NCBI GenBank assembly: GCA_020430675.1 | Contig: JAGQJJ010000183.1 | Coordinates: 1-7,301 of the forward strand | Length of the DNA stretch: 7,301 bases | Direction of reading: 5' to 3' | From: Myxococcales bacterium | GTDB lineage: Bacteria; Myxococcota; Bradymonadia; UBA7976; UBA1532 | Shown here: one piece after another, positions 1-6,011 of the stretch | Numbering within the stretch: position 1 is the first letter of the stretch | How the letters are laid out: every line of letters starts with the position of its first letter | Made by a program: the position numbers and the translations under genes | The notes under the pieces: generated by a model | Told to the model about the DNA's origin: nothing | Database searches by the model: none | What the model saw: the letters and a program-made list of their open reading frames with translations, nothing else

Positions 1-662
1 CGCAGGTGGGCCGACCGTCGGGCATGCGCCCGCGTCGACGACCCGCCGCCCGGGGTGCTTACCGGCGGCGCGTCCTCCACGGGCGGCGTAGGCCCGGGCA
101 TCATCGGCAGCGGTCCGGTCGGCGTCGGCGGTCGCGAGGGCAGCGGTCGGCCCGAGGGGCGCAGGCCAAACGTGCGGCCCTCGTCGGCCCAACGCCGCGC
201 CCGGGCCACCAGCTTGCGCCAGCGGGCCAGCTCGGGTGGATCGTTGCCCAACAGCGACACGTGCAGGCCGCGGTGCCCGCTCTCGGGTCGGGCCACCACG
301 CCGTGCAGCGTCAGCCGGCCACCGTCGGGGTCGATCACGTCGAAGGTGATCATCTGATGCGCTTCTTCGGTGGGGTCCGCGCGCAGGTACAAGTCATCGG
401 GGCCGATCGACTCGGTCAGCACGGCGTCGGGAAGTCCGCCGATGCGCAGCTCAAGTCGAAAGGGGAAATGCGAGTCGGGAGGGGCCAAACGGGGCTCCAA
501 GGTCGTGGCACGTCGATTGCCTTGCGCCGACGCCATGCGTCGACGCGCCTCCACGGTACCGGTGAGCCGTCCGGTTGCCAAGTGCGCCGCGACGGTGTGT
601 TCCAATCGGCCGTGGGCTGGTGTATAGGCCGGCCCCTGCTGGTGTACGAGGATGTCAGTCAT
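1..662 (-). CDS. PilZ-like domain protein with Pro-rich tail (5' part; C-terminus beyond left edge)
   Basis: Reading the minus strand from the ATG at 662 gives 220 codons with no stop, so the gene leaves the window at base 1. Residues about 66-155 look like a PilZ fold: a strand FRLELRIGG, then ESIGPDDLYLRAD where PilZ proteins usually have (D/N)xSxxG, then strands MITFDVIDPDGGRLTLHGVV and GLHVSLLG, and a closing helix ELARWRKLVARAR. The N-terminal RxxxR that binds cyclic di-GMP in classical PilZ domains is not visible and the (D/N)xSxxG motif is degenerate. It may therefore be a non-binding PilZ relative, like many single-domain PilZ proteins of Myxococcota. From about residue 165 the chain becomes Pro/Gly/Ser-rich and probably disordered. 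The start is uncertain. ATG 662 lies inside the aminotransferase start codon region and has only a weak purine stretch upstream; ATG at 536 (residue 43), with GGAGG about 11 bases upstream, keeps the whole PilZ region and is a good alternative. The coding call is fairly sure; the PilZ assignment is by pattern only. Confidence 0.68.
   Translation of the reverse strand, partial: MTDILVHQQGPAYTPAHGRLEHTVAAHLATGRLTGTVEARRRMASAQGNRRATTLEPRLAPPDSHFPFRLELRIGGLPDAVLTESIGPDDLYLRADPTEEAHQMITFDVIDPDGGRLTLHGVVARPESGHRGLHVSLLGNDPPELARWRKLVARARRWADEGRTFGLRPSGRPLPSRPPTPTGPLPMMPGPTPPVEDAPPVSTPGGGSSTRAHARRSAHL
600..628 (+). promoter_or_regulatory. Weak sigma70-like promoter candidate for the aminotransferase gene
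   Basis: TATAGG at 623-628 is a fair -10 match and is rare in such GC-rich DNA. The -35 box, 17 bases upstream (TTCCAA, 600-605), matches the consensus at only three positions. It would place transcription start near 635, about 25 bases before the ATG at 661. If real, it sits inside the first codons of the divergent PilZ-like gene and favours that gene starting at 536. Confidence 0.25.
648..651 (+). promoter_or_regulatory. Shine-Dalgarno GAGG deciding the aminotransferase start
   Basis: GAGG lies directly against the ATG at 652 but 9 bases before the in-frame ATG at 661. Normal ribosome spacing therefore favours 661 over the longer version beginning at 652. Confidence 0.5.
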
Positions 663-1818
663 GCCCAAGAGCCGCCTGCGCGTCGCCACCCCGCCCCCGC
701 CTCCGGGCAGCACCTCCATCCCCATCGCCACCCCGGTGCGCGCGGTGCGCCCCTACCAGGCCGTCTCATCGCTTGAGCTCATCCACGCTCGCCCCGAACA
801 GGTACCGCACAAGCTCGATTGGAACGAAGCCACGGTGCCGCCTTCGCCGCGGGTCATCGAGGCCATCACCGCCTTCCTGCAGAACGCCCATCACCTCAAC
901 TGGTATCCGGTGCTCAACAGCACCAACCTCATCGAGCGCCTCGCCGCCTTCCACGGCGTCGCGCCCGACCGGTTGCTGGTCACCAACGGCAGCGATGACG
1001 CGCTCTCGACGATCTGCACCACCTACCTCGACCCGACCGACGCGGTGCTGCTCGCGTCGCCGACCTACCAGCACTTCCTGGTCTTCGCCCAGACGCGCGG
1101 CGCGCACCTCGTGCACCACTACGCCGAAGACCCGTTCTGCGCCGATCCCGAAGGCCTGCGCGCCGAGCTTTTGCGCCTGCGCCCGCGGCTGCTTTATCTG
1201 GTCAACCCGAACAACCCCACCGGCGTGCTCTACACGCCCGAAGAGATCGCCTCACTGCTGGCCGCCTCGCCCGAGACGCTGGTCATTGTGGATGAAGCGT
1301 ACTCCGAATTCGCTGGGACCTCAGCGATCGGGCTGCTGCATGAGTACTCCAACCTGATCGTGACCCGCACCTTCTCGAAGGCCTACGGCATGGCCGGCCT
1401 GCGCATCGGCTACGCGCTGGCGCACGAAGAGGTGGTGGCCAACCTGCAGCGCGTCTTCAACCCGAAGAGCGTCAACGTGCTGGCTCAGGTCGCGGCGATG
1501 GCGGCGCTCGAAGACCAGACCTGGCTGCGCTGGTACGTCGAAGAGGTCGACGCCAGCAAGGCGTTGATGGCCGAGTGGTTCGACGCTCGCGGCCTTGAGT
1601 TCCGCAGCACGCCGGCCAACTTCGTGATGGTGCGCTTCGATCAGGCGCCCTGGGTCGTGCGCCTGTTGACCGAAGAGGGCGTCTACGTGCGCGACCGCTC
1701 GCAGATGGGCCACCTGGGCGGCTTCGTGCGCTACTCGGTCGGCACCGTCGAGCAGACGCACGACGTGCTCGCGCGCACCGGCCGCGTGCTCGACCGACTG
1801 GCCATCGCCGCCGACTGA
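661..1818 (+). CDS. HisC-family PLP-dependent aminotransferase (histidinol-phosphate aminotransferase-like)
   Basis: 385 residues from ATG 661, about the family length plus a roughly 30-residue Pro/Thr-rich N-terminal extension. Fold-type I aminotransferase landmarks appear in order: substrate-side motif KLDWNEATVPPSP near residues 56-68; TNGSDDAL for cofactor phosphate contact; NPNNPTG at 182-188; DEAY with Asp211 (pyridine nitrogen) and Tyr214; SKAYGMAGLRIGYA with the Schiff-base Lys240 and Arg248; and a C-terminal Arg357 (RYSVGT) expected to hold the substrate carboxylate. HisC converts imidazole-acetol phosphate plus glutamate to histidinol phosphate in histidine synthesis, in the cytoplasm. 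No other his gene is adjacent. The LDWNEAT-PPSP and LNWYP-NS signatures remind me of HisC-like enzymes in polysaccharide clusters, so the substrate is left open and no symbol is given. The start at 661 is preferred over 652 because of the GAGG spacing. The gene is divergent from the PilZ-like gene and apparently monocistronic. Confidence 0.9.
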   Translation: MPKSRLRVATPPPPPGSTSIPIATPVRAVRPYQAVSSLELIHARPEQVPHKLDWNEATVPPSPRVIEAITAFLQNAHHLNWYPVLNSTNLIERLAAFHGVAPDRLLVTNGSDDALSTICTTYLDPTDAVLLASPTYQHFLVFAQTRGAHLVHHYAEDPFCADPEGLRAELLRLRPRLLYLVNPNNPTGVLYTPEEIASLLAASPETLVIVDEAYSEFAGTSAIGLLHEYSNLIVTRTFSKAYGMAGLRIGYALAHEEVVANLQRVFNPKSVNVLAQVAAMAALEDQTWLRWYVEEVDASKALMAEWFDARGLEFRSTPANFVMVRFDQAPWVVRLLTEEGVYVRDRSQMGHLGGFVRYSVGTVEQTHDVLARTGRVLDRLAIAAD

Positions 1819-1875
1819 GCGCGCCCACGCGCCCATCGCCCTCGCCGGTGCCAAGTGCGCGTCGCGCGATATGTT

Positions 1876-1904
1876 TTGACCCTGCCGGCGCGTTTCCCGA
1901 GAAT
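1876..1904 (+). promoter_or_regulatory. Sigma70-type promoter for the Ig-like lipoprotein gene
   Basis: TTGACC (1876-1881), a 17-base spacer, then GAGAAT (1899-1904) give five of six and four of six matches to the housekeeping consensus. Transcription would begin near 1911, leaving a short leader before the ribosome site at 1925. The run TGTTTTGAC is an AT-rich island in an otherwise GC-rich 120-base gap after the aminotransferase stop. The same spacing and -10 context recur upstream of the YbgF-like gene. Confidence 0.55.
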
Positions 1905-1924
1905 CCAGGGGCCATCCTCACCTC

Positions 1925-1930
1925 GGGAGA
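1925..1930 (+). promoter_or_regulatory. Ribosome binding site GGGAGA setting the lipoprotein start at 1939
   Basis: GGGAGA lies 8 bases before ATG 1939. That ATG begins a textbook lipoprotein signal peptide, whereas the upstream in-frame GTG at 1855 precedes the promoter and has no ribosome site. Confidence 0.6.
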
Positions 1931-1938
1931 TCCGCTGG

Positions 1939-3804
1939 ATGCTGCGCCTTCGCTCCGCCCTGACGCTCTGCGCTCCGCTCCTGCTGCTCGCCTGCGCTGA
2001 CGCCGCCGGCAGCGGCGACGGCGACCCCGACATGCTGCCCCGCGACAGCGGCCGGCCGCCGTTCATCATCCCGCAAACCGATATGGGCGATCCGATGATG
2101 ACGCCCGACGAGCCGCGGCCCGGCGAGCTGCGCAATCTGGCGATCATCGGCGACCGCGACCACTTCGTGCTGCTCGGCAGCACCCTCGAACTTCAGGTCA
2201 TCTACTCGGCCGCCGAGGCCGAGGGCTCGCCCTACATCCCGGTCGCCAACGCGCGGGTCACCTTCAAGCTGTACGACGAAAACGGCGCCGAGTCGCCGGG
2301 CGGCGTCGCCGGCAGCGTGCTGCGCAGCGCCGGCAGCCAGACCGACGAGCAGGGCGTCGCCACCGCCGAGGTGCGCATCAGCAACGATGAAGAGTCGTGG
2401 TTCCAGGTCGAGGCCAGCGCGCCGGGCGCCGAGCCGGTGCGCTTCAGCGTCACCGTCGGCCGCGAGGGCGTAGGCGCGCTCAACGTGCGCATCGTCTACG
2501 AGCCCGAGCGCAGCCGGTACACCTTCCGCGAGCTGGATGAGGCCGAGGTCTTCCTCTTCGACAACCAGAACTGCGGCCAGATCGCGCAAGAGCCGACCAA
2601 CATCTTCGGGGCCTACCTCTCGGTCCCGCGCAACCCCTTCGACTCGGTCGACAACCTGGTCAACATCCGCGACCTGGAAGACGGGCAGCGCTTCACCGTC
2701 GCCGCGGTGGCCTACAACCTGCGCCAGAACACGGTCGCGTTCGGCTGCGCCGAAGCGGTGCCCATCGTCGGCGGGCGTACCACCAGCGTCGATGTGCCGC
2801 TCGAAGACCTGCCGCTCGAGTTCAAGGGCCGCTTCCGGGTGGTGCACCGCTTCGATCTGACCGACATGCTGCGCAGCAGCGACAACGACACCCTCAACAC
2901 CGTCGCCGACATCCTCGACATCCTGCGCATCCTCGGCAGCGATGATGGCGAGCGGGGCCGGGCGATCATCTCGTTGTTCTGCGACTTCACCGGCATCGAC
3001 CCGGGCATCTGCGACATCGTCGAGCCCATCGCCGGCGCGCTGATCGACCGCGTCATCGACGGCGTGCTTGCCGAGCAGGCCCCACAGGTGCTCGCGGTGC
3101 TGCGCGGCATCAGCGACGTGCTGACCATCCTCACCGACATGACCGTGGTCGGCGAGATGGAGTTCTTCGACAGCGGCGTCGATGAAGAGGGCTGGATTCG
3201 CGAGAACGAGAGCCGCTGGCAGAAGTTCCGCTTCCGCTGGCGCAACGGGTGCCCGCCGGGCACCGATTGCGTGCAGGAGTTCACCATCGGCGAGCTGCAC
3301 AACGAGGCCGGCATGGGCTCGCGGCCGCGGCCGATCTACGGCAACTTCGACGGCCAGCTCGTCGGCGCGCGGCTGTACATCCCCGAGCACACCTACACCG
3401 TGCGCTACGCCTCGATTCTGCTCGGGCTGGCTGAGATGTGGATCATTCCCGCCATCCTCGGCGAACCGGGGCCGGTGGGCATCGACGAAGTGCTCGAGGC
3501 CATCCTGCCCTGCGAAGACATCGACCGCGTGATCGGCGAGGGCAATTGCCAGTTCATCCTGGTCGAAGGGCTCAGCCAGGTCATCTACGAGCAGCTCGGC
3601 CGGCTGGAGTTCGCCTCAGACGCCTTCACCATCAGCGGCAGCGTCGAGCCGGTGGACGATGACGGCGACCTGGTGGTCGACCGCCTCGTCGACGGCGTCT
3701 GGAGCGGCATGATCGGCGAAGAGCTGGCCTTCCCCGGGTGCTTCAGCGGGTGCCGCGGTTTGGACTGCGAGCCCGAGGAATGCCTGATGCCCGAGCGCCA
3801 GTGA
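1939..3804 (+). CDS. Large Ig-like-domain outer-envelope lipoprotein, function unknown
   Basis: 621 residues. The N-terminus MLRLRSALTLCAPLLLLAC is a type II signal peptide with lipobox LLAC and acylated Cys19, followed by a Gly/Asp/Pro-rich tether to about residue 60. Residues about 62-173 resemble a bacterial Ig-like (Big_1/invasin-type) domain: VANARVTFKL, then the hallmark TDEQGVATAEVRI, ending in VRFSVTV. Residues 177-290 form a second beta-rich segment. Residues about 308-400 are instead strongly helical and rich in Leu/Ile. A mixed region follows, and near 571-590 an acidic VDDDGDLVVDRLVDGVWSG stretch. About a dozen cysteines in the mature part, four of them in the last 21 residues (601, 605, 610, 615), suggest disulphides in an extracytoplasmic protein. 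I do not recognise a named family for the whole chain. Start 1939 is chosen for its ribosome site and signal peptide. It is flanked by its own promoter-like sequence and by that of the next gene, so it is probably transcribed alone. A surface or structural role is inference. Confidence 0.85.
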   Translation: MLRLRSALTLCAPLLLLACADAAGSGDGDPDMLPRDSGRPPFIIPQTDMGDPMMTPDEPRPGELRNLAIIGDRDHFVLLGSTLELQVIYSAAEAEGSPYIPVANARVTFKLYDENGAESPGGVAGSVLRSAGSQTDEQGVATAEVRISNDEESWFQVEASAPGAEPVRFSVTVGREGVGALNVRIVYEPERSRYTFRELDEAEVFLFDNQNCGQIAQEPTNIFGAYLSVPRNPFDSVDNLVNIRDLEDGQRFTVAAVAYNLRQNTVAFGCAEAVPIVGGRTTSVDVPLEDLPLEFKGRFRVVHRFDLTDMLRSSDNDTLNTVADILDILRILGSDDGERGRAIISLFCDFTGIDPGICDIVEPIAGALIDRVIDGVLAEQAPQVLAVLRGISDVLTILTDMTVVGEMEFFDSGVDEEGWIRENESRWQKFRFRWRNGCPPGTDCVQEFTIGELHNEAGMGSRPRPIYGNFDGQLVGARLYIPEHTYTVRYASILLGLAEMWIIPAILGEPGPVGIDEVLEAILPCEDIDRVIGEGNCQFILVEGLSQVIYEQLGRLEFASDAFTISGSVEPVDDDGDLVVDRLVDGVWSGMIGEELAFPGCFSGCRGLDCEPEECLMPERQ

Positions 3805-3814
3805 GGCGCGTCGT

Positions 3815-3839
3815 GGTGCGGTCGGCGCAGAATCGCACC
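3815..3839 (+). terminator. Possible hairpin after the Ig-like lipoprotein gene
   Basis: GGTGCG (3815-3820) can pair with CGCACC (3834-3839), six perfect pairs with a 13-base loop, 10 bases after the TGA. No T-run follows directly, so it is at best a weak or Rho-assisted terminator. A second small pairing, GGCCA (3846-3850) with TGGCC (3865-3869), lies just downstream. Confidence 0.25.
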
Positions 3840-3879
3840 CACACTGGCCATACAAGTCGCCTTTTGGCCCACCTCACCG

Positions 3880-3908
3880 TTGACAACCCAGCGAGCGCGG
3901 TCGAAAAT
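3880..3908 (+). promoter_or_regulatory. Sigma70-type promoter for the YbgF-like gene
   Basis: A perfect TTGACA -35 box (3880-3885), a 17-base spacer and GAAAAT at 3903-3908 (four of six matches to TATAAT) predict a start near 3915. This is upstream of the TTG start at 3942 but downstream of any longer in-frame start, so it also argues for the short protein. Confidence 0.62.
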
Positions 3909-3941
3909 CGCCGCGAGTCCATCTCGCAGCACAGGCCGCCC

Positions 3942-4895
3942 TTGAACCACCTCTCTTCGCCGCCGCCGCGCACGCCCCGCATCGCCTGGATGGCCGTGGC
4001 GGTTGCCCTGTGTGGCGCGCTGCTCGGCGGCTGCGGTGGGGGCCAGATGCAGCAGCTCGACAGCCGCCTGGAAGAGATGCAGGCCGACCTGCGCGCCCTG
4101 CGCGACGCCCATGAAGCACAACAGCAGCGGGCCGAGGCGCTGGCCGACCGCCTGGCGCTGGTCGAAGACCGCCTCGAAGGCCAGGCGCTGCACCACCCGG
4201 CGCCGGTGCCCACCGGGCTGCCGGTGGTTCGGCTGCGACCCGAGCAGCCCTCGGCGGCGGCGATGCCGCGCGAGGTTGATGCCGAGCCCGCCGAGCCTGT
4301 CGATACCCGCGAACCGTCCACGATCACCCAGGCCGACCTCGACGCCCTCGGTCGCGGTGGCTTCGAGCCCTCGCCGCGCCCCGGCCGGCGCCGTGGCCCG
4401 GTGGCGCCGCCCGCCAACGCCGCGGGGGCCGGCAATATCGGCGTGATGCCGCTCGCCGCCCAGCCCAGCTTCGACGCCGCTGCGCCTCCTGGCGTGGGCG
4501 GCCCCGAAGGCGACGACCCGATCGGCGCGTTCAAGGCGGCCCAGGGGCGTTTCCGCGCCGGCGACCTGACCGCGGCCGTGCGCGGCTTCGAGCGCTTCGT
4601 CGAGACCTGGCCCAGCCACGGCTACGCCGACAACGCGCTGTTCTGGCTGGGCCGCTGCCGCTATGACCGCGCCGAGTATCCGGCGGCGCTGGCCACGTTC
4701 CGCAAGGTGCTCGAACGCTACCCGACCGGCAATCAGGTGCCCGACGCGCTCTTGATGATCGGCCTGACGCTCGACAAGCTCGGCCGCCCGTCCGAGGGGC
4801 GCGAGACGCTGGCGCGGCTGCGCGCGATGTACCCCGAGACGGCCGCGGCGCGGCAGGCAGGGGCCGAGCTGGATCGCTCGACGGGCCGAATGTAA
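3942..4895 (+). CDS. ybgF: YbgF/CpoB-like lipoprotein (coiled coil plus TPR repeats)
   Basis: 317 residues from TTG 3942. The N-terminus has basic residues (Arg10, Arg13), a hydrophobic stretch WMAVAVALCGALLGG and lipobox LGGC with Cys31, so it is probably a periplasm-facing lipoprotein. Residues about 35-80 (QQLDSRLEEMQADLRALRD and on) form a coiled coil, as in the trimerising part of CpoB. Residues 85-190 are a Pro/Ala-rich linker. Residues 192-299 hold three tetratricopeptide repeats with the YbgF signatures AAVRGFERFVETWP, ADNALFWLGRCRY and VPDALLMIGLTLDKLG. In E. coli, CpoB links the Tol-Pal system to peptidoglycan synthesis at division; a similar role is inferred. No tol or pal gene is next to it, and the enterobacterial protein is not lipidated. 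The start is judged from the promoter at 3880-3908 and an ACAGG six bases before the TTG. ATG 3990 would remove the basic n-region and has no ribosome site. Confidence 0.82.
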   Translation: MNHLSSPPPRTPRIAWMAVAVALCGALLGGCGGGQMQQLDSRLEEMQADLRALRDAHEAQQQRAEALADRLALVEDRLEGQALHHPAPVPTGLPVVRLRPEQPSAAAMPREVDAEPAEPVDTREPSTITQADLDALGRGGFEPSPRPGRRRGPVAPPANAAGAGNIGVMPLAAQPSFDAAAPPGVGGPEGDDPIGAFKAAQGRFRAGDLTAAVRGFERFVETWPSHGYADNALFWLGRCRYDRAEYPAALATFRKVLERYPTGNQVPDALLMIGLTLDKLGRPSEGRETLARLRAMYPETAAARQAGAELDRSTGRM

Positions 4896-4924
4896 GCGCG
4901 ACGGTCGGACGTAAGCTCGACCGC

Positions 4925-4953
4925 TCGACCGACCGGGGTTAGGCTTCGGTCGA
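4925..4953 (+). other. Inverted repeat in the leader of the LysM gene
   Basis: TCGACCGA (4925-4932) and TCGGTCGA (4946-4953) are perfect 8-base reverse complements separated by 13 bases, ending two bases before the ribosome site of the LysM gene. A further CGGTCG (4902-4907) can pair with CGACCG (4918-4923), giving alternative foldings. No T-run follows. It could be a weak terminator for the YbgF-like gene, an RNA hairpin affecting translation of the next gene, or a protein-binding site. Confidence 0.4.
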
Positions 4954-4954
4954 C

Positions 4955-4963
4955 AGGGAGGAG
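4955..4963 (+). promoter_or_regulatory. Strong ribosome binding site AGGGAGGAG
   Basis: A nine-base purine run closely complementary to the 16S rRNA tail sits 3 bases before ATG 4967. It is the best ribosome site in the window and fixes the start of the LysM protein. Confidence 0.75.
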
Positions 4964-4966
4964 ACG

Positions 4967-5998
4967 ATGGCCTCGCGGAATCGGCTTTGGCGGCTCGTCG
5001 CGCTGCTTGCGGCGCTGCCCGGTGCGCTTCTACTGGCGGGCTCGGCCTCGGCGCAGTCGATCGCGGTCACCGGCGACAAGAAGGCCGAGGTGCCCGAGGA
5101 GTATCTCGTCGAGAAGGGCGATACGCTCTGGGACATCTGCGAGTATTACTTCAGCGAGCCGTGGGTCTGGCCCACCGTCTGGGCGCTCAACCCGCATATC
5201 ACCAACCCGCACTGGATCTACCCCGGCGACATCCTGCGCCTGCGCCGCGGCGCGGGTGAGGTGGTCGACGCCGATGGCGTGGTGGTGCAGCCGTTCAACT
5301 ATACGATCGGCTCGGAGAACGCCCGGCAGATCACCCTCAACGAAGGCTTCATCGTCGAGGACGAGATCGAGAAGGCCGGCAACGTCGCCTACTCGCCCCT
5401 CGCGCGGCGTTATCTGGCCCTCGATGACCTCGTCTACCTCGAGATGAAGAACCTCGACGAAGTGCGGGTGGGCGATCGCTTCACCGTCTATCGCGTCGAG
5501 CACGACGTCACGCACCCCGAGACGGGCGCTTATATCGGCCAGAAAATCCGGGTCACCGGCATGGTCGAGGTCGAAACGGTCGACAAGTACGTCGCCCGGG
5601 CACGCATCGTCTCGTCGTTCACCGAGATCGAGCGCGGCAACCCCATCACCAAGGAGATCGACCAGTACGCGGTGGTCAACCCGCGGCAGAACCTGCTCGA
5701 CCTCAAGGGCACCGTGGTCGACGCCCTGCCCCCTGCCCGCGAGCTGGGCCAGTTCGACACCGTCTTTCTCGACAAGGGCGCCAAGGACGGCGTGCAGATC
5801 GGCAATCGTTTCTTCGTGATGCGCCGCGGCGACGGCCGGCTCGACCTGGAGCGCAGCGTCGACCAGCGCTTGCCGTGGGAGCAGATCGGCGAAGCGATGG
5901 TCGTCGCCGCCCGCGACCGCACAGCCACCGCCATCGTCACCCGTTCGGCGCTCGAAATCCGCCGCGGCGACCGGGTCATCATGCAGCGGCATTACTGA
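4967..5998 (+). CDS. Secreted LysM-domain protein with two tandem beta-rich units
   Basis: 343 residues. The signal peptide MASRNRLWRLVALLAALPG continues to an Ala-Ser-Ala site with cleavage predicted after residue 29. Residues 46-92 are a LysM domain (YLVEKGDTLWDICEYYF, then WALNPHITNPHWIYPGDILRL), which in this family binds peptidoglycan glycans. It has Trp-rich inserts (W66, W68, W72, W83) typical of the LysM variants in former deltaproteobacteria. The remainder has no enzyme motif. It seems to contain two related beta units, about 165-228 (VRVGDRFTVYR, IRVTGMVEVETV, IERGNPI) and about 271-338 (GAKDGVQIGNRFFVMRR, IGEAMVVAARDRTATAIV, IRRGDRVIM), each like the C-terminal domain of FlgT. It is probably a periplasmic wall-binding protein. 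The stop lies 13 bases before dprA, so the two are likely one transcript. The start is secure from the ribosome site. Function beyond wall binding is unknown. Confidence 0.88.
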   Translation: MASRNRLWRLVALLAALPGALLLAGSASAQSIAVTGDKKAEVPEEYLVEKGDTLWDICEYYFSEPWVWPTVWALNPHITNPHWIYPGDILRLRRGAGEVVDADGVVVQPFNYTIGSENARQITLNEGFIVEDEIEKAGNVAYSPLARRYLALDDLVYLEMKNLDEVRVGDRFTVYRVEHDVTHPETGAYIGQKIRVTGMVEVETVDKYVARARIVSSFTEIERGNPITKEIDQYAVVNPRQNLLDLKGTVVDALPPARELGQFDTVFLDKGAKDGVQIGNRFFVMRRGDGRLDLERSVDQRLPWEQIGEAMVVAARDRTATAIVTRSALEIRRGDRVIMQRHY

Positions 5999-6011
5999 CC
6001 GCGCCCGCCCC

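Noticed and set aside
6..776. Plus-strand open frame (256 codons) at the left end
   Set aside because: It is Arg/Gly-rich with no domain and overlaps the start of the aminotransferase gene. The minus strand here encodes a coherent PilZ-like protein.
1855..1938. 28-codon N-terminal extension of the Ig-like lipoprotein from GTG 1855
   Set aside because: It lies upstream of and across the promoter at 1876-1904, lacks a ribosome site, and would bury the signal peptide.
1918..3390. Long minus-strand open frame (490 codons) opposite the Ig-like lipoprotein gene
   Set aside because: Its product is a low-complexity Val/Asp/Ala/Gly/His chain with no motif. It mirrors the GC-biased third positions of the plus-strand gene, which has a signal peptide, lipobox and ribosome site.
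3738..3941. 68-codon N-terminal extension of the YbgF-like protein
   Set aside because: It overlaps the previous gene in another frame and spans the TTGACA promoter; it would place the lipobox at residue 99.
4917..4945. TCGACC-17-TAGGCT as a promoter of the LysM gene
   Set aside because: Only four of six and three of six consensus matches, inside an inverted-repeat region; too weak to annotate.
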